Assembly (NCBI GenBank): GCA_951799445.1
Contig: OX637289.1
Span: 27,094,245-27,158,244 of the forward strand
DNA: 64,000 nt
Direction: 5' to 3'
From: Pseudisothecium myosuroides
Lineage: Eukaryota > Streptophyta > Bryopsida > Hypnales > Lembophyllaceae
Each line of letters starts with the position of its first letter. The stretch's first letter is position 1. Positions 32,228 through 44,999 of the stretch are shown one piece after another. Position numbers and translations under genes: made by a program. Under the pieces are notes generated by a model. It was not told where the DNA came from. It ran no database searches and saw only the letters and a program-made list of their open reading frames with translations.

Positions 32228-33080
32228 TATTTATAAAGATATACCCCAAAATATGCAAAAATTCAAGCAAGGACTTAAGGTAAACCAAGTTCGCATGTAC
32301 TATGGGGAGTTGGGCCAAGTCGACTATTTTAATTTTTTTAATTTTCATAATCCTTGTTTGAAAACGGGATATTTATAGAGGTAATGATGGAGTGGAATGA
32401 AGCGGAGATGCTCGCCTACACGCCTGAAGTAAGCTTACTCGTGCAACTTGATGGCAGATGGCAGAGGTAGGTTGATCGGAATCCAGTCCAGTGGCTGAAT
32501 AGCTGATGGGCATTTTCCAAGCCCCAAATAGAATTGAAAAAATCCAAGTGGCCAATGGAAAGAAGCCCAGAAGTCACATGAATTCCGAACAAAAGAGCCA
32601 ATGGGAACGGACTAATGGAGCATCCCCCTTCCGCCACAACTCCCCAAAGCTCCAATCCCGCCTGATTGAGTGGACGATCACGACTGACCAATTGGGCTTT
32701 GGAGCATTCATTCGCTCGGTGGGGCACACCACTGCCACCACAGTCACCACGCATGCTGATATTATGCGCAATCATTTGCTGACTCCGGGCTGCCTGCCAG
32801 GTAGACGACACTCATCGTCTTACGTGGATTCTGACCGACGTGGCAGACCTCGTTGGCAGCCAGTCACCGCACAGCAGCGATCTCAAAACTGGCTAAATTT
32901 CGCTCAGTTTCTACTGTACTTAAATTTTTTTGACCTTAGTGTAAATTCAAAAAAAAATCTTCCGAAAATGAACATTTGGCTAAAAATCTTGAACATGTTT
33001 TGAGATCGTTGCTGCACACTACTCGTATTGGTCTTAATCGTGTTTGGGACACTAAGCTTATTTACGAAAGTGATTGATGC
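32228..33080. other. GC-richer island, no recognised gene
   Basis: From about 32380 to 32890 the sequence is clearly G+C-richer. It holds open frames on both strands (minus 32811-32416; plus 32506-33003) that overlap and match nothing I know. GACGTGGCAGAC near 32840 carries an ACGTGGC core. It could be a promoter or gene fragment. Confidence 0.3.
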
Positions 33081-33310
33081 TTAACCCTTAAACGCCAAGG
33101 CGGACATTTTACGGCCGACGAATGACAAGAGAATCTTTTGTACTAGACATAAGTGCAACTATTCATCTTCCAAATTTTGTGTGGAAAGGGAAGATCGTAA
33201 ACAGTAGTTTGACCTCTAGTGAGCACTTTTGATTTTTCCAAAGAAAATGGTGTCATCCAATGCCAAAAGGGATGATTTCCACGATTACAGGCCTGGCGTT
33301 GAAGGGTTGA
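33081..33310. mobile_element. TTAA-flanked element, family 3 (CCCTTAAACGCCAAGGC ends)
   Basis: It starts TTAACCCTTAAACGCCAAGG and ends CCTGGCGTTGAAGGGTTGA, giving a terminal inverted repeat of about 18 bp with a few mismatches. It is 230 bp and non-coding. The right-hand target reads TTGA rather than TTAA. Confidence 0.6.
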
Positions 33311-35132
33311 GGTAGGAGGTCCATAAATCAACCGAGTTCTAAATGTGTCCCCCATCTACGAAAGGGTGACATTTTCTTTGAAATATCTATGATTGTCATT
33401 GATGGAGTAAGGTAGAAGAACTTAAACAAGACACTTATTTTGGATCTCTTGATTTGGAAGGTGCATAGAAAAAAAATTATGTAAGCTTGATAGGAACTAG
33501 GTTAAGAAACTAAGAAAATTGGTTTCATATTTTTTCAACTTTGTATGGACATAATACGAATTTTTGAAAACAATTGCGTAGATGCATCTACTATGGACAC
33601 TAGACTAACGCCAAAGTGGGCATGGAAACATCCAAAAGCCGGACACAATGTAAGCTTTGATCACGCGCGGGTGATTGGCCAACGCAAGACCTGCCTTCAT
33701 GATAGTGACAACTTCTTGGAATTCTATCTATCTACTTTGGGTCCACTAATGAGTGGATCTAGATCGTTTTCTAGATGTCCAAAAACAACTCCTATCCAAT
33801 TTAGGTGCTTCTACATTAGGTATGCTTGAAGGGACAATTTATAGATCTCCACCTTATTTTCAATTAAAGTAGGAGTTCTTTGAAGCAACCACTATCAACA
33901 AGGTCCAGATTGGGTTCTACAGTGTACCAATTGCATTCATCAATGTTATAACAATGAACATATTTTCTCAAAGGGTGGTAGCTTTTAAAGCTTTTTGTGA
34001 TTCCAACTTCAAAATTCTAAATATAACTAATTCCATGAAGGTCCAAAATTACAAAACAACTAGGACAACTTCCAATTCTATTTATCTTTCAACAAAAATT
34101 AACTAAAGAATATTTCAAGAGCTAAAATTCCCCAAATTATGAATCAGTTGGTAAATGGTCATCCCTGACGTTCTCAAACTTTCCTCAAGGTAGCTTTTGT
34201 CGATGTAATTAACCTTTTCCTTTCAATCCTAAGCCAATTACATTTTTTTTTAAACGCTAATTCCCTCCTTCACTACCCCTCACTAGGACAAATCAGTGTC
34301 AATTTCTTTTTAGTATATTGACGTTGGTTGTAAGGGTTATAGGGTTTAGGGCCACCGTCGAAGGCCAACCAAGTCTGAAGCCAGATGAGTGACAGGGGCT
34401 AGGACAGTGAGCGAATTTTTATTTTTATTTTTATTTTTATTTTTTCAAAATAGGGATAAACTGAGCCAAAAATAAAAGTAATAAATAAGAATAAATTTGG
34501 GAGGGGGCAGCTAATATTGCGAGGCTGCTTTAATGGATGCTCGACAAATCAGAAGCGCCCGTTCCCATTTTCCGACGAATGACAATGTTTCACATGAGTG
34601 GTTATGGATGGAGCCACGCTTTTGCTGTCGTGGCACCTCAGCCTTTCAGAGAAATTAAATACTGCTGTTTCAGTCGTTTTCTGGGCCGGATGGGTAAAAA
34701 TTCATGGACCCTAAGGTTATCATAAGGTAGACGAGCCTACTAAGTTACCACCCTGATTGGAATCTGAATATCTTGGGGCCAATTCCAAGAGGGGCATATA
34801 TTTTTGAGAGGTGTGCACTTGTTTCATGGATCAAACCCAAATGGAATTACAATTTTAATCATAAAATTGTTATTTTTGTGAATTTCTAAAGTGGTCTACC
34901 TTGAAATTACAAACTGTCAGTAGAGTGGAGTCATAAACGTTCTATAAACAACCCATAAACACCTTTCCATGTATCTAATGAGACTTAGGTACTCACCAAT
35001 CAAGCATTGCTACGTTACCCTATTTTGGCATTAATGCATTGATTTTGACAGAATCTTGAATGGATGGAATGGAAGCCTAAAATAGAGGACAGAATTGGGC
35101 AACGGATGGAATTGGATTGATCTACTTTATAT
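33311..35132. other. Interval without recognised genes
   Basis: It begins with GTAGGAGGTCCATAAATC, the left end word of the repeat at 48675-48992. Frames at 33545-33829 and 34537-34725 begin with or contain ATG but have no recognisable product. A TTTTTA repeat lies near 34420. Confidence 0.35.
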
Positions 35133-35355
35133 CAGGGCTTTTTTTTCATTTTTGAAGAAGTGCCATAGTGGCGATATAAAATGTTACAGTGGTGCTCCAA
35201 ATTGCAACATTCATCCACTTATTGGATGTATAGTATGGTTTTCATCCACAATTAGGCGATTTCATCCAATTTTTTCGGCATTTTTTATAACCTTTTTTAG
35301 CCAGATTTTTTTTTTCTGGTGCAATCTGGCACCAGAAAGCCAAAAAAAAGCCCTG
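35133..35355. mobile_element. hAT-type MITE with 8-bp target duplication CTTTATAT
   Basis: The ends are CAGGGCTTTTTTTT and its complement AAAAAAAAGCCCTG. CTTTATAT flanks both sides exactly (35125-35132, 35356-35363). CAGGG termini and an 8-bp duplication are hAT hallmarks. The element is 223 bp, non-coding, and related to 12602-12891 through GTGGTGCTCCAAATT and CTGGTGCAATCTGGCACCAG. The intact duplication argues for a relatively recent insertion. Confidence 0.92.
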
Positions 35356-36152
35356 CTTTATATACTAAGAGGTTGTTCGCATGCTTGGACCAGACCGGAG
35401 GTGGAGCTCCAAGCAGCAAGTTGTGAGGTCAGTCCGGTTCATATCATACTTCCGGATGTGGACTGAACCTCCAAATAAAGTATCCACCTTTTTCTCAATA
35501 TTTGGAATTAAGTGGCATGTGACAACCATTGAATGAGGCAAGCCACAAAGACAAGTCTTGAAATAGGTGAGACAATTCTTGAAATAGAAAAATACTTTTA
35601 GTAAGTCAGGTTGATGGGATGGAGAGCGGGCTTGCAAACCCTACAATCAAAGACGGTAAAGAAAGGTCCAGACTGGAGCTCCACACCGGGTTTCAAGTTG
35701 GAAATTGGGTCATGCGAACCCCCTCAGCCTGGTTGGAGATCAAAGCTGGTCTAAACATGCAAATAACCTCTAACTTAGTTGTGGCATTGTGAATAGATTG
35801 AAAAATATATATAGATATATAGATATAAATAAAATAAAAATAATGATATTTAAGCTCAACGTTGACACACACTATATTGCTTAAAATTTATTTATTTGTT
35901 TATTTAATTTGAAAAAATAATAACCATAAGTTAAAAGTACAAGAAAGTAAAAATAACAAGAGACATTCAACAAGGGTTTTAAGCAAATCAAGTAAGATTG
36001 ATGCACCAAAATGGTTATTTAATATGGGTGAATAATTGACCATCTGGTAAATTAGTATGATCTACATTAAAATCCACACTGGCACATAGTGGATAATTAG
36101 GGTGTCACTTTTATAGTATATTATTATTGTATTATTAAAAAAATATTAAAAA

Positions 36153-36188
<36 letters not shown>

Positions 36189-36548
36189 ATATTGTACCAT
36201 CCTAAATATCAAGATGTTAAATAATATATTCTACAACAATTAGCATCAATGCAAATAAATTTGATAAGTGTCTAAATTTTTTTATTGTGATATATAATAG
36301 TACATGCTTGTGAGAAATAAAATGGACCACATTAAATAACCATTTTAGTGTAGTGATAGTGGGGCTAACTTCTACTTAGGGAATGGAGGGTTCCCAAGAA
36401 AACACCTTCCTATTGCACCAAGTTGTATTAAATTTAGACTCATTAAATTTCCCTTGTGCTCCTTGCTACATGAATCAAAGTATTTGACAATGAGGCTTCA
36501 ACTTGCCTTCCCTACATAAATCACATCCTCCCATGCCAGAAAATATAC
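35356..36548. other. AT-rich interval
   Basis: There is a short inverted pair around GAGGTTGTTCGCATGC (35370) and GCATGCAAATAACCTC-like sequence (35755-35770), with GTGGAGCTCCA on one arm and TGGAGCTCCAC on the other. This suggests a decayed foldback element of about 400 bp (35370-35772). A TA microsatellite lies at 36160-36182. No gene. Confidence 0.4.
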
Positions 36549-37484
36549 TCAACCCCTAAAGGATCAAGGCCTTTTTTGTGCCAAAAAACACTCAAAACTG
36601 CCATATCTATAGCAAAGAGTAAAAAAAATTGAAATTTGTTTTTTTTCACATCTAACCGTAGGATCTTACACCTAACTAATATGAGAGTGTGTGGAAAAAA
36701 TTTCAGAATTTTTGATAGCATAGATTGCAAGATATCTGCGTTTAAAGTGAAAAAATCAAGTTCTTCAACACATTGCGGGACTTGATTTTTTGACTTTGAA
36801 CATTTTTAACTTAAAATTTTTTGCACTATAGAGTTTTGAGCTTTAAATCTTTATAGTGGAGAATTAAGTTGAGAGTCTAGGGGAAAAAAAAAGTTCAAAA
36901 TTTTTTTATTATCATTCTTAAAAAAATTGTTAAGTAGAAGTAGTTACGAGATAGAAGGAAAATCTAAAATATTCATATATTTTAGTTGGAATTCAAATGC
37001 ACTAATCCCAATGGTGAGATTTTTCTAGCAAGTAAACTAAACCATGCAAAAAAAAAACTTGAAAAACTTGAAAAATTGCATTCAGAAATGAATCCTACAA
37101 GTTATTGTTTTCAAGAAGATGCTCTAAGTGCCCAAAAAACAAGAATGTCCATAACTTTCTCATAACATATCCAAATGAAATGAATCAAAGCTTTCCAAAT
37201 AGAAAAAAATATAATCTATGAGAAAAAAAACATTAAAAAAAAATTCAAATTTTTGTCCATTTTTTTTTGCTACCTGGGTTGCCCCCCGTCCCTCGTTTGA
37301 GCTTATTTGGTCATAACTTTTGTTCCCGGGCAACGATTGTGAAAAAAATTATATTCCCACAAAGCTTATTAGTTTTCCTATCTCCAAAAACAGTTTAAAA
37401 AAATCACCACAAAATTTCAGCCCGTAGGTAGCTGCCCAAAAACGCATTTGTCTCCCAAACAGACAACGGCCCTTTAGGGGTTAA
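36549..37484 (-). mobile_element. TTAA-type element, family 1, full length (936 bp)
   Basis: The left end is TCAACCCCTAAAGGATCAAG and the right end GGCCCTTTAGGGGTTAA. It can be followed end to end against 41450-42366 (same orientation) and 45000-45934 (opposite). The left target is TCAA, probably TTAA with one substitution. No transposase frame; a minus frame at 36730-36521 crosses the terminus and is a shadow. Confidence 0.8.
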
Positions 37485-39398
37485 GGGGCTTTGAAAGATT
37501 TTAGCTAGAATGTCCTATAGTTCTTCGCACACCAAATCTATAAGAAGGTTGCCACCCTTAGAACATTCCAAGTAAGTATTGGAGCCTCTATAAAGTGATA
37601 TTAAGATGTTTTTTAGATTAAAATTTTAAATATTATTTATTTATAATTTTAAATATAATTTCAATGCCTAGGTAAGCCAAGAAATCTTCTTTCAGAAAAG
37701 CTTAGGTAGGAAGTTATTTGTATGGTGAATAACCAAAATTAGCTGGGCAATTGCAATAGAATGGGCAATTGCAATGGAAATATGGTTAGTGAAGACCAAC
37801 CAACTAAGTATGAAAAAATCCACATCATGACCAATTAGACTTGTTGAGGTCTTTACTTGGTCATTTACATGGTTTTTGCAAACTTTGTTTCTACATGTTT
37901 TTCAAGTAGGGCCAATGACATTGAACAAGCAACCAACTTCCATCCTCCCTATATAATGAATGTTTGGTATATAGTTTAATTGAAATTCTAACCGCTTATG
38001 TAAAACAAGGTCAAAATCAACATATTTCAGTTGCTTCAAATTACTCAAACGCAATATATTTTGATTATGATTTTGTTATTTTGGATATGTTTTCTTGCTT
38101 CGGACATGTTTATTCATGCCCTATTTACTACAAAAAAATTCTCAGTACTCACAATACAAATTGTTAGTTATTTTATATTGCATACCTCATTGAATGTTCT
38201 TCAAGATTAATAAGTAAGAATTTAGATTGGTCAAGTTGAATTGATTACACTAGGTTTAGCAAGTTTGATTCTCTCAAAACCAAGCTTTAAAGGATGAGAA
38301 TGTTGTTTGAATAAGTTTTAATGGTAATTTGTGCCATTAGTTATTCAATTTTGTACCCCAAATAATATAACAAACACCTTGTTAACTCTAGTCCATCTTG
38401 AATACTTTAAATTTTCATGTTAGTATGCTTCAATAATTTCAATAATTAAATATGCTACTTCGAGGGCACAATAATTGAAATAATTGGTGAATATCTAAGG
38501 TAGGAAATCTAAGACATATGAAATAAGAAAATGCCTTAGTTGTTAACATGAAATAAAGTTCATCTAAAAATATACTATAAATAAACTGTACAACTTGTTT
38601 ACGGATTTATATCAACCCCGGTATCTACACTATAATTGAACTTTTGTGTGCTTCTTTTGGGGTACCAAATTGCACTAAAAAAACTTATATTCCAAATTTA
38701 AAAGGCAATGAAAAGCAAACACAATCCACATATTTTGCATACATAGAAGGATGCACGTTTATACATGAAAAATGAATGAGAAACATGTAAATTAGACATA
38801 TATTATGGGTAAAAAATTATATCAACAATTCTTACTTTGTCTTTGCAAAACATGTAGAAAACAATATTTTTGAATCCTTTCAAATTTGACATGCTAGATA
38901 CACCAATTGCAATTAGAGAATAAAAAGATAATAATGTGATACACTTTCTATCAGAGGAAGATTTTAGGCATACTCTAAAATATAGATTCACTTGAAAAGA
39001 TAAGGTACTAGACTTATAGAATTAATAGACAACTATGGATACTACTTCCATTACAAATTTGATAAAAGTTTTAGAATTTTAGGAATTAAAAAAATAAAAT
39101 TGTGACATTATTATTATTTTTTTGAATAAGTGTACTTACTATAAGATGTGTGGAAATATTTTTGTAAACTTTCATCAAATAGATTGCAACATTATAGCAT
39201 TTGAAGTTAATTTTTTTTCCTTTTGACCCGATCCAACCACCTTTAATTCTTCTTGTGTAGAGTGAATTTTGTACTATAAATAGTTTTTATTTATTTTATA
39301 GTTGCCCATAATATCATACTACTTACGTGCATGCCAAATTGCCAAATTAGAAGAAGTAATTAGCCTAATTTGCTTGAACCTACATGCTCCACGAGGGT
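37485..39398. other. AT-rich interval, no recognised gene
   Basis: Only short frames (for example 37964-38167, 38991-38803) without recognisable products. No transposon ends were noticed. Confidence 0.35.
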
Positions 39399-39641
39399 TG
39401 CTATTATGTGAGCATAGGAGTGTGAGCCCATGAGCCTAGAATACTACACACCTATATATGTTATAGGTTTGTATACTATAGAAACCATCTACGATTATAG
39501 GATATATATATGTTACAAATACCCATATTATAGGTGTTCATGATACATATACTTTCTGTAGTATGTAGTATCTATATTATAGGTACCTATATTGAAGGTT
39601 CAATGCTCAGAAGCTTGCATTCTTGGGCTCACATACTAGCA
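39399..39641. mobile_element. Short inverted-repeat element (TGCTAGTATGTGAGC ends)
   Basis: The left end TGCTATTATGTGAGC and the right end, on the other strand TGCTAGTATGTGAGC, pair. The interior is rich in ATATTATAGGTACC-like words. A related element is at 50858-51206. Target duplication unclear. Confidence 0.5.
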
Positions 39642-40590
39642 CCGTTGGAATTCATTTACACATCTTGAAACAAAATTTAAAAGAAATCCATTCAAAATTG
39701 ATTTCATCCAAATAAAAAAATTCACAATTGTAAATTCTATATATGAACATATATGCATTCAAAAATATTAGCGTGCCATGTGCTGTTGCCACAATCAAAA
39801 TGAAAGTAGGAGTAATTTTCTAATTTTTTAATTTATAAAAACTTTGAAATCAATAACTTTCACACCGTAGGTCCGAGTGCCACCAAACAAAATCCATGCA
39901 TCCCTCCTCACTGAGAGCTTTTCAACATTACTAAGAATGCGAATGGAAGACGCATGGTCTACGAGATTTCATCGTAACAAACAAACAAACAAACAACCTA
40001 ACTTAAGGTATGAACTTAAGATATGGACTAGTCTGCCCTTTGCTATTGCTACAACCAAAATAAAAATAAAAATAATTTTTTAGTTCAATAAAAATTTCAA
40101 ATTTCAATAACTTTCACTCAGTAGGTCCAAACACGACAAAACAAAGCCTATGCACCCATCCTCACCAAGAGCTTTTCGACGGTACTAAGAACATGGTCAA
40201 GGGACTCACAATGCAGGAAATCTCATTGTAACAAACAAACAAACAAACAACTTGATTAAGGTATAGACTAGTGTGCCATGTGCCGTTGCCACAATTAAAA
40301 AAATAAAAATAAAAATAAAATTTTAATATTTTAATTTATAAGAACTTCAAAATTTGATAACTTTCCCATTGTAGGTCCAAACGCCACAAAACAAAGCCTG
40401 TGCACCCCCTCCTTGTCAAGGGCTTTCCGACGATTCCAAAAATGCGACCTAAAGATGCACAGTCCAAGAAATCTCAATATAACAAACAAAACAAAAGAAA
40501 ACAAGCAACCTGACTTGAGGTAATGGGCTGGTGTGCCTTGTGCCATTTTCATAGTCATTGAGATGTCAAAAAGTAATGGCTAAGCCTTCT

Positions 40591-41444
40591 TTAACCCCTA
40601 AAGGACCATTGGCCTTTCGGGGGACAAATGCGTTTTTGGGCAGGTACCTATGGGCTGAAATTTTGTCACAATTTTTTGAAACTTTTTTTGGAGATAGAAA
40701 AATTGATAAGCTTTGAAGGAATATAATTTTTTCCACAATCAGTGCCCGGGAATAAAAGTTATGACCAAATAAGCTCAAAAAAAGGGATGGGGGGCAGCTC
40801 GGGCAGCAAAATAAAAATTGCAATTTTTATTTTATTATTTTTAATATTTTTTTCTCGTAGATTATACTTTTGTCTATCTAGAAACCTTTGATTCATTTCA
40901 TTTGGATTTGTTATGAGAAAATTATAGACATTCTTGTTTTTCGGGCAATTAGAGCATATTCTTGAAAAAAATAACTTGTAGGATTCATTTTCAAATTTTT
41001 CAAATTTTTATTTTTTGCATGGTTTATTTTACTTGCTAGAACAATCTCACCATTGGGATTAGTGCATTTTAATTCCATCTAAAATATATGAATATTTTAG
41101 ATTTTCCTTCTATCACGTACCTACTTCCACTTAACAATTGCTTTAAGAATGATAATTAAGTTTGTTTTGCACAATTTTAAATTAAAAATGTTCAAAGTCA
41201 AAAATCTAGTCCCGCAATGTGTTGAAAAACTTATTTTTTTCACTTTATATGTAGATATTTTGCAATATGTGCGGTCAAAACTTCTGAATTTTTTTCCACA
41301 CATTCTCATACTACCGGTAGTTAGGTGTAAGATCTTGTAGTTTGATGTGGAAAAAAAAATTCATTTTATTTTACTCTTTGCTATAGAAATGGCAGTTTTG
41401 AGTGTTTTGGGGCAGAAAAAAGGCCTTGGTCCTTTAGGGTTTAA
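40591..41444 (+). mobile_element. TTAA-type element, family 1, left arm of a head-to-head pair
   Basis: It starts TTAACCCCTAAAGGACCATT and ends GGTCCTTTAGGGTTTAA (854 bp). Same orientation as 45000-45934. It is followed after only 5 bp by an inverted copy. Confidence 0.82.
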
Positions 41445-41449
41445 TCTTC

Positions 41450-42366
41450 TTAACCCCTAAAGGACCAAGGCCTTTTTTCTGCCAAAAAACACTCAAAACT
41501 GCCATATCTATAGCAAAGAGTAAAAAAAAAGTTTAATTGTTTTTTTTTTCACATCTAACCATAGGATCTTACACCTAATTAGTATGAGAGTGTGTTTAAA
41601 ATATTTCAGAATTTTTGACCTCACAGATTGCAAGATCTCTGCATTTATAGTGAAAAAAACAAGTTTTTCAGCACACTGCAGACTAGATTTTTTGACTTTG
41701 AACATTTTTAACTTAAAATTTTTGCACTACAGAGTTTTGAGCTTTAAATCTTTATAGTGGAGAATTGAGTTGAGAGTCTAGGAAAAAAATAAAAATAAAA
41801 AAAAACTTAATTATTATTTTAAAAAAAATTATTAAGTAGAAGTAGGTAGGAGATAGAAGGAAAATCTAAAATATTCATATATTTTAGATGGAATTAAAAT
41901 TCACTAATCCCAATGGTGAGACTGTTCTAGCAAGTAAACTAAACCATGCAAAAAAAATTTGAAAAATTTGAAAAATTGCATTCAGAAATGAATCCTACAA
42001 GTTATTTTTTTCAAGAATATGCTCTAATTGCCCGAAAAACAAGAATGTCCATAACTTTCTCATAACATATCCAAATGAAATGAATCAAAGCTTTCCAGAT
42101 AGACAAAAATATAATATAAGAGAAAAAAACATTAAAAAAACATTAAAAATTTTGTCCATTTTTTTGCTATCCCCTCGTTTGAGCTTATTTGGTCATCATT
42201 TTTTTTCCCAGGCACTGATTGTGAAAAAAATTATATTCCCACAAAGCTTATTAGTTTTCCTATCTCCAAAAATAGTTTTAAAAAATCACAACAAAATTTC
42301 AGCCCGTAGGTACTTGCCCGAGATTGCATTTGTCCCTGGAAGGGACAATGGTCCTTTAGGGGTTAA
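41450..42366 (-). mobile_element. TTAA-type element, family 1, right arm of a head-to-head pair
   Basis: It starts TTAACCCCTAAAGGACCAAG and ends GGTCCTTTAGGGGTTAA (917 bp), i.e. the inverse of 40591-41444. Together the two make a hairpin-capable inverted repeat of nearly 1.8 kb with a 5-bp spacer. Non-coding. Confidence 0.82.
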
Positions 42367-42860
42367 TTAAAAGTATAAGTCATTTTTCATTTTTCATTTT
42401 TCATGCAAAAATAACTTTGAAATTCAATAACTTTCCCAACATAGGTCCAAACGCTACGAAACAAAGCCGGTACACCCCACCTCGCCAAGGGCTTTTTGAC
42501 AATACCATGAATGCAATCCGGGGGCGCACGATCCAATAGATCTCATTGTATTAAACAAACAAATACATAGAACAAACAACCTGACTGAAGGTAATCGACT
42601 ACGGTAGTGTGCCCTGTGCCATTGCAATAGTCTAAATAAAACTAAAAATGATTTTCTAAAATTTTAATTCATAAAAACTTCGAAATTCAATAACTTTCAC
42701 GCCGTAGGTCCAAATGCCATGAAACAAAGCTTGTGCACCCCTCCTTGCAAAGTGCTTTATGACGGTACTAAGAACGCAGCTGGAGGACGCATGGTCCATG
42801 AGATCTCAACACAACAAACAAAACAAAACAAAAAGCCAATCACAACTTAAGGTAATTGAA

Positions 42861-43687
42861 ATTGATGATGTGTACAACACGAATTTACACAGGATGGATA
42901 CAACACCAATTTACAAGCCTCTTGTTGTGGTTCGGCTTACTGGACTTGATGCGTGATGACTCACTACAGTAGCTGTTGTGAGTGACACGTGTTTGCCGCT
43001 TCCAAGGAATCTATTATCTCTTTTCTGCACTTTAGTATATTGCTTTTTGCAAGGCGGGCCCCACATCTCAATTCAAGCCCTCCATTTGCCTGTATGACTT
43101 TTGAAAAAGTAATGAAAAAGGCACTAAGTTAATGTGGAGCCTCAATTCACATCAGTTGCCACTGGTCGGTTGTGTCTAGTAACTTACTGGTCGTGGTTTC
43201 TGTCCTATGATTTGCTGTAAGGTAGAAGTATCTATGATCAACACTTTAACTCTATAGGATAGTGGAGGACCTAAAAGGTCCAATCGATGACTTCACTATT
43301 AACTATAGAAGCAAAGAATGCACCCATCAATTCAACATTTGAAGTATTTTCGTGACAACTTTGATAGGGGAGCCGCGTCCTTTTAGGATTTAAGCAATTC
43401 TGCATGCTTTGAGGTTTAATCATGAATCTAAAAATAAATGAAAATGATGGATTTTTCAATATGTATGAATATGCTATAAAATTTGTGAAGATCAATACAT
43501 GTTGTATACCAAGCCCTTTTTTTGCATTCATGAATACAAATTGTACATTTTGGACTTCCTATGTCTACATACTTTCAAGATTGGTTTATGGTACAAGGAG
43601 TTTTGGAATCGCTTCTACTTCAGGCATGATAATTTTTAATTTATTCTTTCGTCTTTTACTATAAAACTCAGTAGTGTAAAGACATTG
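42861..43687. other. Interval without recognised genes
   Basis: Mostly unique-looking sequence. The short frames at 43271-43531 (-) and 43422-43664 (+) shadow each other. Confidence 0.35.
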
Positions 43688-44835
43688 CTTAATTCCTAAA
43701 AAATCAAGGTTTTATTTTTGGCATAAATTTGTCAAATATTTCCATTTTCTTGTGCATTGAGTATAAGTGGATTAGAAAATCCTTTTCAAAATATAGGCAC
43801 ACAAAATTGTTCAAGACTACAATAGGAGTATATTATTTTTTTGGAGACTTTAGCCATGTAGATTGTAAAATTTTAGTATTTGAAGTTAGAAAACAATTGA
43901 TCTTGATGCCTTGTTTGAGGGGGCCAACTAATTTTGAGTCCTCTTGGAATGAGACTTTTGCACTTCTTAACCCCCAAAGAACCAAGGCATATTCTAGCTC
44001 CAAAACCGCTGAAGACTGCCATTTCTGCTACGATCACTCAAGAAACCAAAAAAAACATTGTTTTTAGAATCTAACCATAGGATCTTGTACTTTACTTGTC
44101 TTAGGTCATGTGGTAAAAATTTCATGAAGTTTGACCATACAGATTGAACAAATATTAGCATTTGAAGTTAGAATTTTTTTGAGTGTTGACCTACAATTTC
44201 AGATGACTTTGATTGCCATTTGTGGAAATTATTTGCACTACGGACCATAAATTTAAATTTTTCTATATTGAAGATTTGAATTGAGAGTCGGGGAAAAAAA
44301 TTCAGAAAACACACACTTGTTTTTCATTCATTAAAAAATTGTGAAGTAGAAGTAGGTCCAAAATTGAACGAAACACTAAATTGTTGATAACTCCTAGATG
44401 GAATTGAAACACTGTAATCCCAAGGGTGAGATTGTTCTTGCAAACCAACTTAACCTTGTCAAAAAAAAAATTAAAAATCTTGAAAATTGCACTAAAAAAT
44501 GAATTCTATAAGCTGTTTTTTGAAGAAGATGCATAGATTGTATAAAAAACAAGATTGTTCATAACTTTCTCATTATTAGTCCAAATAGAATGAATCAAAG
44601 CTTCAGGTGTAGAAAAAAAAATATGATCTTTGAGGAAAATAAATAAAAATTTAAAAAAATTCAATTTTAATTTTTTTGCCCAGCAAACAACTTTTTTGAC
44701 TTAGGGTGGCATAACTTTTGCTCTCGGGCACTTATTGAATAATATTACATTTTTAGAAAGCTAATGTAATTCCCTGTCTTCAAAAAAAGTTTCAAAAAAT
44801 TAGGTCAAAATTTGAGATTACACGAGCCTTTATTA
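43688..44835. mobile_element. Decayed TTAA-type sequence (two partial copies)
   Basis: A first fragment (about 43688-43900) starts TTAATTCCTAAAAAATCAAG. A second starts at 43971 with TTAACCCCCAAAGAACCAAG and can be followed through ACCATAGGATCTTGTAC and CATAACTTTTGCTCTCGGGC to about 44835, where the terminal CCTTTAGGGGTTAA is replaced by AT-rich sequence. Both are more diverged than the copies at 40.6-46 kb. Confidence 0.5.
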
Positions 44836-44999
44836 ATCCTTTTGTGTCCACATATGCTAACATGCAATTTTATACTCCCTATATATTCTCAGAGTATATT
44901 TTTGAAGATAGCAATCAGAAGTGACATTGTAAAGAAACAAATACCAAAGGACACTTCCGAGCGGTTTCTGAGCCTTCTTTAAAAGAAACAAAAAAACTT

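Larger units (their letters stand above)
39770..42860 (+). repeat. Satellite-like tandem array of ~240-260 bp units, interrupted by a TTAA-element pair
   Basis: Units start near 39772, 40030, 40271 and 40526, and again after the interruption at 42366 and 42606. Each has TAGTGTGCC.TGTGCC, ATAACTTTC, GTAGGTCCAAACGCCA, ACAAAGCC.GTGCACCC, AAGGGCTTT.CGACGGTAC, a GGTCCA..AGATCTCA block, an ACAAACAAAC tract and ACTTAAGGTA. The order is constant and identity appears moderate. The insertion 40591-42366 splits one unit. Reverse-orientation units are at 5298-6285 and 47286-48463. No coding frame runs through the units. Confidence 0.75.

Noticed and set aside
36521..36730. Frames repeatedly found in TTAA elements (for example also 41508-41705, 45756-46010)
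   Set aside because: They are short, start at different points in different copies, cross element borders and show no transposase motifs; they reflect shared DNA, not a conserved protein.
39877..40083. Frames inside satellite units
   Set aside because: Not conserved between neighbouring units and broken by stops and indels.
39960..40260. CRISPR-like array
   Set aside because: The repeating ACAAACAAAC tracts belong to ~240-bp plant satellite units; there are no short repeats with unique spacers, and the genome is eukaryotic.
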